From Kineosporia aurantiaca JCM 3230 (GTDB lineage Bacteria; Actinomycetota; Actinomycetes; Actinomycetales; Kineosporiaceae): a stretch of 64,000 nt of DNA. The notes beneath the pieces are model-generated. The model was not told the origin of the DNA and ran no database searches. It was given only the letters and a program-made list of their open reading frames with translations. Where the stretch lies: positions 310,001 through 374,000 of the forward strand of contig JODP01000004.1 in the NCBI GenBank assembly GCA_000719025.1, written 5' to 3'. Positions 17,189 to 24,815 of the stretch are shown here, one piece after another. Position numbers and translations under genes: made by a program. Positions within the stretch are counted from its first letter, which is position 1. Each line of letters begins with the position of its first letter.

Positions 17189-18760
17189 ATGAACGCCATG
17201 ACAGCTACTTACGCGCCCGATCAGGTGGACTCCGTCACTCTCGGTACCGAGCCCGCAACCATCACCGACGTAGTAGCCGTCGCCCGGCACGGCGCCCGGA
17301 TCGTCCTGGACCCGGCCGCCCTCGAGGCGGTCGAGGCCTCCCGCGCCCGGATCGACGCCCTGGCCGAGGATGTCGAGCCGCATTACGGCATTTCGACCGG
17401 TTTCGGCGCCTTGGCGAACACCTTCATCCCCACCGAAGCCCGCGCCCGGCTCCAGAGCAGCCTGATCCGCTCGCACGCAGCCGGCAGCGGCGCGCCGGTG
17501 GAGACCGAGGTCGTCCGGGCCCTGATGTTCCTGCGCCTCTCCACCCTGATGACCGGACGGACCGGCGTCCGTTCCTCCACCGTCCGGGCCTACGCCGGCC
17601 TGATCAACGCCGACCTGACCCCGGTCGTGTACGAATACGGGTCGCTGGGCTGCTCGGGAGACCTGGCCCCGCTGGCCCACTGCGCCCTGGCCGTCACCGG
17701 CGAGGGTGAGGTCCGCACAGCCGACGGCCGGGTGCTGGCGGCCGCCGAGGCCCTGGCCGAGGCCGGCCTGGAGCCCGTGGCCCTCTCCGAGAAGGAGGGC
17801 CTGGCGCTGATCAACGGCACCGACGGCATGCTCGGCATGCTGGTCCTGGCCCTGGACGACCTGGCCACCCTCTACGCCACCGCCGACATCGCCGCCGCGA
17901 TGAGCGTGGAGGCCCTGCTCGGCACCGACGCGGTGTTCGCCGACGACCTGCAGCGCCTGCGCCCCCAGCCCGGCCAGGCCGTCGCCGCCGGGAACATCCG
18001 CCGGATGCTGGCCGACTCCCCCATCGTGGCCAGCCACAAGGGCCCGGAGTGCACCCGGGTCCAGGACGCCTACTCGCTGCGCTGCGCGCCCCAGGTCCAC
18101 GGGGCCGGGCGGGACACCCTCGCGCACGCCGCCCGGGTCGCCGGGAACGAGCTGAGCGCGGCCATCGACAACCCGGTCGTCACCCTGGACGGCCGGATCG
18201 AGTCCAACGGCAACTTTCACGGCGCCCCGGTCGCCTACGTCCTGGACTTCCTCGCCATCGCGGTGGCCGACCTGGCCGGCATCTGCGAGCGCCGCACCGA
18301 CCGCCTGCTCGACCCGGCCCGCAGCTACGGCCTGCCCGCCTTCCTGGCCCACGACGCCGGCGTCGACTCCGGCCTGATGATCGCCCAGTACACCTCGGCC
18401 GGGATCGTCAGCGAGCTCAAGCGCCTCGCGGTGCCCGCCTCGGTCGACTCGATCCCGAGCTCGGCCATGCAGGAGGACCACGTCTCGATGGGCTGGGCCG
18501 CCGCCCGCAAGCTCCGCCGGGCCGTGGACGGCCTGGCCCGGGTCGTCGCCATCGAGATCCTCACCAGCGCCCGGGGCCTGGACCTGCGCGCGCCGCTGCC
18601 GGCCGGCCCGGCCACCGGCGCCGTGCTCGCCACCCTGCGCGAGACCGTTCCCGGCCCCGGCCCGGACCGCTTCCTCGCCCCGGAGATCGAGGCCGCCACC
18701 CAGGCCGTCGTCTCCGGCGCGCTCCTGGCGGCTGCCCGATCGGTTACCGAGATCCGCTGA
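17189..18760 (+). CDS. hutH: Histidine ammonia-lyase
   Basis: 523 aa, the usual length. Deaminates L-histidine to urocanate, the first step of histidine catabolism. Motifs: YGISTGFG (66-73) and the cofactor-forming loop GSLGCSGDLAPLAH, in which Cys155-Ser156-Gly157 replaces the common Ala-Ser-Gly triad that cyclises to MIO. I recall the Cys form from actinobacterial enzymes, so activity is expected. Other conserved parts: EGLALINGT, VQDAYSLRC and the SNGNFHG loop. No hutU, hutI or other hut gene is adjacent. Likely controlled by the divergent IclR protein. Confidence 0.92.
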   Translation: MNAMTATYAPDQVDSVTLGTEPATITDVVAVARHGARIVLDPAALEAVEASRARIDALAEDVEPHYGISTGFGALANTFIPTEARARLQSSLIRSHAAGSGAPVETEVVRALMFLRLSTLMTGRTGVRSSTVRAYAGLINADLTPVVYEYGSLGCSGDLAPLAHCALAVTGEGEVRTADGRVLAAAEALAEAGLEPVALSEKEGLALINGTDGMLGMLVLALDDLATLYATADIAAAMSVEALLGTDAVFADDLQRLRPQPGQAVAAGNIRRMLADSPIVASHKGPECTRVQDAYSLRCAPQVHGAGRDTLAHAARVAGNELSAAIDNPVVTLDGRIESNGNFHGAPVAYVLDFLAIAVADLAGICERRTDRLLDPARSYGLPAFLAHDAGVDSGLMIAQYTSAGIVSELKRLAVPASVDSIPSSAMQEDHVSMGWAAARKLRRAVDGLARVVAIEILTSARGLDLRAPLPAGPATGAVLATLRETVPGPGPDRFLAPEIEAATQAVVSGALLAAARSVTEIR

Positions 18761-18772
18761 GCCGGATCCCGC

Positions 18773-19228
18773 TCAGCCCTGGGGCAGGTCGCGCAGCGAC
18801 TGCGTCATCTGCTGCAAGACCCGGAACACGGTGGTCTGCTCCGTTGGAGTGAGGCCGCCGAGCATCCGAAGTTCAACGGATCGCACTGCCGCAGTCGCCT
18901 TTTCCAGCTGCTGCCGGCCATGGTCCGTCAGCTGCGTGGGCAAGGCCCGGCCGACCGGTGCCGCGGTCGGCCGGGTCACGGAGCCGTCCCGCTCCAGGGC
19001 CTGCAGCAGCACGTTCATCGTCTGCCGGGTGACGAACGCGCCCCGGGCCAGCTCGGAGTTCGACAGCCCCGGGCGCTGGGCCAGCAGCTCCAGGCAGGAG
19101 TAGTGCGTCACGTTCATCCCCAACGGACGCAGAACTTCCTCCATCGCCGCGCGAAGGGCACTGGACGCCTCCTTCAGCGCGTAGCCCACGGACGCCTCCA
19201 GGTCGACCCCTGCTCCGCCTTGACTCAT
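18773..19228 (-). CDS. MarR-family transcriptional regulator
   Basis: 151 aa; winged HTH at about 40-110 (THYSCLELLAQRPGLSNSELA, VTRQTMNVLLQALERDGSVTR). The ATG at 19228 lies in the first base pairs of an 18-bp palindrome and has no Shine-Dalgarno, which fits a leaderless, autoregulated transcript. Divergent from a VOC-family gene that shares the operator pair. MarR/VOC pairs often respond to toxic aromatic or electrophilic compounds; the ligand is not known. Confidence 0.88.
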   Translation of the reverse strand: MSQGGAGVDLEASVGYALKEASSALRAAMEEVLRPLGMNVTHYSCLELLAQRPGLSNSELARGAFVTRQTMNVLLQALERDGSVTRPTAAPVGRALPTQLTDHGRQQLEKATAAVRSVELRMLGGLTPTEQTTVFRVLQQMTQSLRDLPQG

Positions 19229-19270
19229 GTCAGGAGTCTGACATAGCTTCGATGTGTCAGGAACCTGACA
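19227..19270. promoter_or_regulatory. Paired MarR operators
   Basis: Site 1 (19227-19244) is ATGTCAGGAGTCTGACAT, arms ATGTCAG/CTGACAT around 4 bp. Site 2 (19255-19270) is TGTCAGGAACCTGACA, arms of 7 bp around AA. Centres are 27 bp apart. Site 1 covers the MarR start codon; site 2 lies 22 bp upstream of the VOC gene start. Confidence 0.7.
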
Positions 19271-19291
19271 TCAAACCAAGGGAGCCCCACC

Positions 19292-19660
19292 ATGGCCGTC
19301 ACCGGTCCCGACTTCATCTCGCTGCAGGTCCGCGATCTCGATGCCGCCCAGGCGTTCTACGAGCAGTACCTCGGACTCGTCCGCTCCCCGGCCGGCCCCC
19401 CGCACGCCGTCGTGTTCGAGACCAAGCCGATCGCCTTCGCCCTCCGCGACCTCGTCCCGGGCACCGACCTCGACGCGATCCCCCAGCCCGGCATCGGCGC
19501 GGCCATCTGGATGCACGCCACCGACGTCCAGGACATCCACGACGCACTGGCCGCCGACGGCCGCACCATCGTGTCCGCCCCGATCGACGGCCCGTTCGGC
19601 CGCACGTTCACCTTCGCCGACCTCGACGGCTACCAGATCACCCTGCACGACCGCGGCTGA
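19292..19660 (+). CDS. VOC (glyoxalase/bleomycin-resistance) family protein
   Basis: 122 aa with the beta-alpha-beta-beta-beta repeat of VOC proteins: FISLQVRDLDAAQAFYEQYLGL at the start and FTFADLDGYQITLHD at the C-terminus. Family members are metal-dependent lyases, dioxygenases or drug-binding proteins; none can be chosen here. GGAGCC precedes the ATG. It probably forms the target of the divergent MarR protein. The stop is followed in the same frame, without a gap, by a broken regulator gene. Confidence 0.83.
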   Translation: MAVTGPDFISLQVRDLDAAQAFYEQYLGLVRSPAGPPHAVVFETKPIAFALRDLVPGTDLDAIPQPGIGAAIWMHATDVQDIHDALAADGRTIVSAPIDGPFGRTFTFADLDGYQITLHDRG

Positions 19661-20107
19661 GCCGAGCACGCCGGCGAAAGCCCGTCCAACTGTTCCTTCC
19701 ACCTCCGACAGCTGGCCAAGTACGGCTGGGTCGAGGAGGCCGACGACGTGGCCACGTCCGGGCGAGCCCGACCGTGGCGGACAACCCAGGTCAGCTTCAC
19801 CACCGGCCCGGCGGGCACGGACAGGGAGAAGGACGCGGCCGCCGAGGTGCTTACGGACGTCGTCATCCAGCGGGCCACGGAGCGGCACCGACAGTGGCAA
19901 CGGCGGCCCGAGGACGAGTGGACCGATATTGCCGGTGTGTCGCAGACCATTTGGTGGGTGACCCAAGAAGAGGCCCAGGAGCTGAGCGAGGAGATCGGGG
20001 CGCTGGTCGGTCGCTACCGGGAGCGCCTGGCCCAGCGTGGGGAACGGCCGGCGCACGCCCGGCCGGTCGAGTTCCTGGCGCTGGTTCATCCCATCGAGGA
20101 ACAGTGA
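19661..20107 (+). pseudogene. 5'-truncated winged-HTH regulator remnant
   Basis: From 19661, directly after and in frame with the VOC stop codon, the sequence reads AEHAGESPSNCSFHLRQLAKYGWVEEAD and continues to a stop at 20107. This resembles the recognition helix and wing of ArsR-like regulators, in which about 35-40 residues of the N-terminal winged helix normally come first; here they are absent. The only in-frame start (GTG 19748) would skip the remaining DNA-binding helix, leaving 119 aa without a functional domain. The stop overlaps the start of the MFS gene (GTGA), so regulator and transporter were once an operon. Confidence 0.6.
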
Positions 20108-21314
20108 GTTCACCTGCCCTGTATCGCAATCCGGACTTCTTGAGATTGTGGACGGGACAGGTCGCCTCGGACCTGGGAACCACCATTACGCAGTTGGTGA
20201 TACCGCTGCTGGTTCTGAGCAGCACCGGATCCGCGGCCTGGGCCGGAGGGCTGAGTACGGCGGGGGCGGTGGTGTCCGCGGTGGGACGCCTGCCTGGCGG
20301 AGCCCTGGCCGACCGGGTCAACCGCAAGGCGCTCATGGTGGGGAGCGATCTCGGGCGGGCACTGCTCAGCCTGACGCTCGGCCTCTGTCTTCTGTTGACC
20401 GACGCCCCGCTGGGACTGGTCATTCCGGTGGTCGTGACCGCGGCCGTCCTCGAGATCCTCTTCGCCCCGGCCGAGACCGCGGCCATCCCCCGGTTGTCCC
20501 GCCCGAGCAGCTCAGAGCGGCCTTCGCCGGCAATGAGGCCCGACGATCCGGTGCCTCGCTGGCCGGCCCCGCCCTGGGTGGGCTGTTCTTCGGACTCGGT
20601 CAGGCCGTGCCCTTCCTGGTGAACGCGGTCAGCTACGGACTCTCGGCGGCCGGTCTCTCCCGGATCCGGACGCCGCTGCAAGAGCCCCGCTCACAGCGCG
20701 GGACCGGGTCTTTGCTGGCCGAGATCGGCGAGGGGACCGGTTTCGTGGCCCGCAGCAGCTTCCTGCGAGCCGTCGTCCTCGTCGCCGCCCCGCTGAACTT
20801 CGCCTTGTCCGGAGCGATCTTCGCGGCCGTCGTCGCGCTGCAGCACGCCCACGCATCGCCCGGGGTGATCGGCCTGGCCCAGGCCTGCGTCGGAGCCGGC
20901 GGCCTTCTTGGTGCACTCTTCGCCGCCCGGCTGATCCGGGCGCTGCCCATGCGGAGGCTGGTGGCGGCGATCTGCACCGCGCTCGTTCTGGCCTGCCTGG
21001 CCGCGGCCGGGCTGAACGGCCGGTTCGTGATGATTCTGCCGCTCGCCCTCGGCTTCTTCCTGGCGCCGGCGGGGAACGCGGCGCTCTTCGCCCGGCTCGG
21101 TTCCACCACCCCGGATCTGCTGCTTTCCCGGGTGATCAGCGTGATTGTGCTAGCCGCAACGGCTTCCGCCGCGCTGGCTCCGGGCGCGAGCGGGATGCTG
21201 GCCGAGATCACCGGGACGACCGTGGCGCCGTTGCTGGTCTGCGCCGCCCTTCCCGGGCTCGCTCTGCTGGTCGCGCTCACCGCGCCGGGCCTGGCCGAGG
21301 AGAGCCGCGGCTGA
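20104..21314 (+). pseudogene. MFS efflux transporter, single-base frameshift
   Basis: The reading frame begins GTG AGT TCA (SSPALYRNPDFLRLWTGQ) and runs through several membrane helices to AAIPRL near 20496. It then leaves frame; the protein continues one frame back as VPPEQLRAAFAGNEARRSG and runs to 21314 (C-term APGLAEESRG). Inserting one base after 20496 (TTG-GTC instead of TTGTC) restores a continuous protein of about 403 aa with typical MFS length and topology. Either a real inactivating deletion or a base-calling error. The neighbouring regulator is also broken, which favours real decay. Confidence 0.8.
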
Positions 21315-21398
21315 TCTTCGTAATGCGGACCGGCCGGACCCCGGGTACGTTTTCTGACATCGGCTCCACACCGGATCCCGCCACGGAAAGGCAATCAC

Positions 21399-21665
21399 AT
21401 GACGATCATCTGGGCCATCATCGCCGGCCTCATCGTGGGTCTGCTCGCTCGGGTCCTTCTGCCCGGCCGCCAGAGCATCCCCATCTGGCTGACCATTCTC
21501 CTGGGCATTGTCGGCGCGATCGTCGGTAACGTGATTGCCGCCAACATCGGCGTCCGGCACACCGACGGTATCGACTGGGTCCGCCACCTGCTCCAGATCG
21601 GCGTGGCCGCGGCCGCCATCGCCCTGGTCGAGCCCCTCTACACGCGTCGTGGGGTTCGCCGCTAA
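21399..21665 (+). CDS. GlsB/YeaQ/YmgE family stress-response membrane protein
   Basis: 88-aa integral membrane protein with three hydrophobic segments (about 4-22, 29-50, 61-78) and the family pattern of Gly-rich helices (IIAGLIVGLLARVLLPG, LLGIVGAIVGNVIA). Preceded by GGAAAGG. The role of the family is poorly defined; related proteins are linked to general stress and alkaline-shock proteins. Followed by an exceptionally strong terminator hairpin. Confidence 0.85.
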   Translation: MTIIWAIIAGLIVGLLARVLLPGRQSIPIWLTILLGIVGAIVGNVIAANIGVRHTDGIDWVRHLLQIGVAAAAIALVEPLYTRRGVRR

Positions 21666-21677
21666 GGCACCTCCCGG

Positions 21678-21712
21678 AAAGGGCTGGACGGAGATCATCC
21701 GTCCAGCCCTTT
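21678..21712. terminator. Strong bidirectional terminator
   Basis: AAAGGGCTGGACGGA (21678-21692), loop GATCA, and its perfect 15-bp complement (21698-21712). The stop codon of the convergent MFS gene (21695-21697) lies inside the loop. Confidence 0.85.
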
Positions 21713-22935
21713 CGCATGTCCTCTAGAGGGTCTCCGGGACAACCGATTGGGACGCTGGGACAGGACTCCCGCGGTCAGCACGACGATGATCCCGGCCAGG
21801 GGAACGACCAGCAGACCGGCCCGCAGGCTGGTGGCGTCGGCGACCGAGCCGACCACCGGCGGCGAGAGCAGGAACCCGATCCGCATCAGCCAGGAGACGA
21901 TCGTCAGCCCGGTCCCGGGCTTGAGGCCGGGAAGTTCGTCGGCCTCGTGCATGGCGGCGGGCACCAGGGTCGCGATGCCGAACCCGGCGGCGGCGAAGCC
22001 CAGAACCGTGCCCGGAACGGACGGGAACGCCAGGGCCAGGCCCATTCCGGCGGCCCGACCACCCCACCGGCGCGGGCAATCGTCCGTTGACCGAAAGCGT
22101 CCACCAGCCGGTCCCCGAAAATCCGCCCCACGAACTGGGCCCCGACCAGGGCGATGTAGCCGAGCGCCGCGACGGCGGCGGCCGCGCCCAGTGAATCGGA
22201 CAAATACAAGGTGGCCCAGGAGTTCCCGGCGTCCTCCACCGTGGTTCCGGCGATGGCGATCAGCACCAGGGCACCCACGGTCAGCACCGTGGGCAGACCG
22301 ATCGCCGCGGTGCGGATGGGCTGTTCGGAACGGGTCTCGACGGGTTCGGCGTCCGGTCCGGGCAGGCAGAACCCTCGCGCCAGCAAGGCCACGGCCGCCA
22401 GGAGAACCGCGGCGATCGTCAGGTGCGCTTCGCGGGGAATCCCCAGGCCGATGGCCCCGGCCGCCATCAGCCCGCCGGTGACCGCTCCGATCGACCAGAT
22501 CGCGTGGAACGAGTTGATGATCGATCGGCCGTAGCGCCGCTGCACCCGTAGGCCGTGGGCGTTCTGCGCCACGTCGGTGATCGCGTCCATGCTGCCGGCC
22601 AGGAAGAGGGCGAGCGCGAAGACGACGGTCGCCGGGGCCAGCCCGGCCAGCACCACGCCGATCCCGACCAGGACGGTTCCGAGGGCGGCGACCGTGGGTG
22701 AGCCGAAGCGCCGGATCAGCATGCCCGCAGCGGTTCCGGCGATCAGGGCCCCGGCCGGGAAGGCCGCCACGCACAGGCCGTACTCCGCGTTGGTCATCCC
22801 CAGATGGGCCTTGATCTGTGGGTACCTCGGGATCAGGTTGGCGAAGAGGGCGCCGTTGGTGAAGAACAGGGCTCCGACGGCGATCCGGGCCCGGCGGACA
22901 TCCGGGTCCGGCCGGACGGGGGCAAGCTGGCTCAT
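21695..22935 (-). pseudogene. MFS transporter, single-base frameshift
   Basis: From ATG 22935 (MSQLAPVRPDPDVRRARIAV) the frame encodes the first two thirds of a 12-helix MFS carrier up to QRTIARAGGVV, then derails near 22052-22060. Another frame continues with RAAGMGLALAFPSVPGTVLG to a stop at 21695. One missing base in the G/C run (GTCGGGCC on the coding strand) accounts for it. Restored length is about 413 aa. Divergent TetR gene and shared operator mark it as a regulated efflux pump. An alternative ATG at 22953 lies inside the operator spacer. Real mutation or sequencing error cannot be decided here. Confidence 0.8.
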
Positions 22936-22985
22936 GCGTACGACTGTACACATGGAAGGAGCCCCCGTGTACAGTCGTACGCATG
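22933..22985. promoter_or_regulatory. 19-bp perfect inverted repeat operator spanning both start codons
   Basis: CATGCGTACGACTGTACAC (22933-22951) and its exact reverse complement (22967-22985) flank 15 bp. The outer CAT/ATG of the arms are the start codons of the MFS gene (22935, minus) and the TetR gene (22983, plus). Each arm holds GTAC-GACT-GTAC, likely one TetR site. The symmetrical placement implies leaderless mRNAs whose first bases are within the operator. Confidence 0.75.
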
Positions 22986-23579
22986 CCGGATCCCCGCCCT
23001 GAACCCGAGGCCGCGGACGCGCCGCGGCCGGTTCGGCGTCACGACCCGGACCGCCGCAACCGGATCATCGACGCCTGCCTGGACGTGATTGCCGAGGTCG
23101 GCGTCGCCGGGGTGTCCCATCGCAAGGTCGCGGCCGCCGCGGACGTCCCTCTGGGCTCCATGACGTACCACTTCGACGGGATGGACCAGCTCCTGCACGA
23201 GGCCTTCAGCCGTTTCGCCCAGGAGTTCAGCGACCGGTTCCGGGCCCGGATGACCGCCGCCCGGACCCCCGAGCAGGCCCGGCTGGTGGTGGCCGAGCAG
23301 ATGCTCCGCGAAAGCCTGCGCGACCAGCGGGAACTGATCCTGACCCAGGAGCTGTACACCCTGGCCGCCCGCGTCCCCCGCTACCGCACCATCACCAACG
23401 CCTGGATGGCGGCCAGCCGCGCGGCCCTGGAACTCCATTTCGACCCGGTCACCGCGCGCCTGCTCGACGCGTCGGTCGAAGGGCTGAGCCTGCACCGGGC
23501 CCTGGACACCGAGCCGCACGACCCGGCGGTGGTGCACGCCGCCATCGACCGCATCCTCAGCGGGGCAAACCCCGCCTAA
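22983..23579 (+). CDS. TetR-family transcriptional regulator
   Basis: 198 aa. N-terminal HTH at about 20-70 (RNRIIDACLDVIAEVGVAGVSHRKVAAAADVPLGSMTYHFDGMDQLL), helical ligand-binding domain after that (LRDQRELILTQELYTLAAR). The gene is intact although its divergent MFS partner is frameshifted. The start codon belongs to the shared operator, so autoregulation is expected. The 3' end overlaps the convergent Dabb gene by 4 bp. Confidence 0.9.
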   Translation: MPDPRPEPEAADAPRPVRRHDPDRRNRIIDACLDVIAEVGVAGVSHRKVAAAADVPLGSMTYHFDGMDQLLHEAFSRFAQEFSDRFRARMTAARTPEQARLVVAEQMLRESLRDQRELILTQELYTLAARVPRYRTITNAWMAASRAALELHFDPVTARLLDASVEGLSLHRALDTEPHDPAVVHAAIDRILSGANPA

Positions 23580-23893
23580 GCCAGACTCCGGTGGTTCGCC
23601 CAGCCGACCTTGTAGGGGTAGCGGGCCTGCCAGGTGTGGATCACCTCGGTCGCGGCCGGCGAGGCGAACAGCGCGGCCAGAGCGGCCTCGTCGGCGACCC
23701 CGAACTGCACGATCGCGGTCGCGATCAGGGCGGGGATCTCCTCCTCGCCGGGGATCGGGATGTGTCGCTGGGCCGCGAAGGTCTCCAGGACGCCGGTCGC
23801 GAAGGATGCCTTCTCGATGTCACTGAGGAACTGGTCGAGCTGCTCGTCCGGGATCGGCCCGGTGAACGAGACCAGCATGGTGTGATTGATCAT
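23576..23893 (-). CDS. Dabb-like (stress-responsive alpha/beta barrel) protein
   Basis: 105 aa from ATG 23893; upstream in-frame codons run into the promoter of the LysR gene. It begins INHTMLVSFTGPIPDEQLDQFL and resembles the ferredoxin-like Dabb fold of about 100 residues, which dimerises and is used by monooxygenases and cyclases. No active site can be assigned. It is divergent from a LysR regulator and is the probable target. Confidence 0.65.
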   Translation of the reverse strand: MINHTMLVSFTGPIPDEQLDQFLSDIEKASFATGVLETFAAQRHIPIPGEEEIPALIATAIVQFGVADEAALAALFASPAATEVIHTWQARYPYKVGWANHRSLA

Positions 23894-23923
23894 GCGGCTA
23901 TTTGAACCGGACCGGCGCCCTTC

Positions 23924-23949
23924 GGTCCAAGACCAGCTGGATCTGGACC
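23924..23949. promoter_or_regulatory. Candidate LysR operator
   Basis: A 26-bp interrupted palindrome GGTCCA-aga-CCAGCTGG-atc-TGGACC in the 70-bp gap between the Dabb and LysR starts. The central CCAGCTGG is itself palindromic. Position and symmetry fit a LysR regulatory binding site. Confidence 0.45.
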
Positions 23950-23963
23950 GATAACCTGTGGGC

Positions 23964-24815
23964 ATGGATCCGCTGGAGGTTCGGGAGCTGCGCTACTTTC
24001 TGACGGTGGCCGAGGAGCTGCATTTCGGGCGGGCCGCCGGGCGCCTGTCGATCGCCCAGCCCGCCCTGTCCAAGACCATCCAGCGCACCGAAGCCCGTCT
24101 GGGCGTCCAGTTGTTCACCCGGACCAGCCGCAACGTCACCCTCACCCGGGCCGGGGAGGCCCTGCTCGAGCACGGGCGGGTGGCCCTGACCGCGATGACC
24201 GCAGCCGTGCAGAGTGCCCAGCGGGCCGGGCGGGACGACCACCTGCGCCTGGTCCTGAAGCCCGGCGGAGACGCCAACCTGCTGTCCGGCATCCTCGCCG
24301 CCTATGCCACCACGCCCGGGGCCCACCAGGTCGACATCCTGTTCAGCGGCAGCACCGACCGGGTCGACCACCTGCTCGACGGGCGCGCCGACGTGGCTCT
24401 GCTCTACGCCCCGTTCGACGACCTCACCGGCCTGGCCCACGAGGAGCTGCGCACCGAGGACCGGGTGGCCGTGCTGCCGGCCACGCACCGGCTGGCCGAC
24501 CGGGCCGCGGTACACCTGGCCGATCTGAAGGACGAGACGTTCCCGCGGTGGCGGGGGGTGGGTGGCGCGGTCGGCCAGGGGCCGGAGGTCGCGGACGTGG
24601 CCGAGCTCATCCCCCTGGTCGCCATCGGCCGGGTGATCGCCGTTCTGCCGCGCTCACTGGTCAGCCCGGTTCCGCCGGGTCTGGTGATGGTCACGGTTGA
24701 GGACGCGGAGCCGAGCCACCTGCTGGTCGCTCACCTCGCGCACGACAATCGGGACAGTGTGCGCGCTTTCGTCCATGCGGCCCGGGCCAGCGTCGCCGGG
24801 GTGATCGCGAACTGA
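23964..24815 (+). CDS. LysR-family transcriptional regulator
   Basis: 283 aa from ATG 23964 (GTG 23958 is an alternative). HTH at 1-60 (LEVRELRYFLTVAEELHFGRAAGRL, QPALSKTIQRTEARLGVQLF) and a periplasmic-binding-like effector domain. The effector domain (about 195 residues) is slightly short. Probably controls the divergent Dabb gene through the palindrome between them. Confidence 0.9.
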   Translation: MDPLEVRELRYFLTVAEELHFGRAAGRLSIAQPALSKTIQRTEARLGVQLFTRTSRNVTLTRAGEALLEHGRVALTAMTAAVQSAQRAGRDDHLRLVLKPGGDANLLSGILAAYATTPGAHQVDILFSGSTDRVDHLLDGRADVALLYAPFDDLTGLAHEELRTEDRVAVLPATHRLADRAAVHLADLKDETFPRWRGVGGAVGQGPEVADVAELIPLVAIGRVIAVLPRSLVSPVPPGLVMVTVEDAEPSHLLVAHLAHDNRDSVRAFVHAARASVAGVIAN

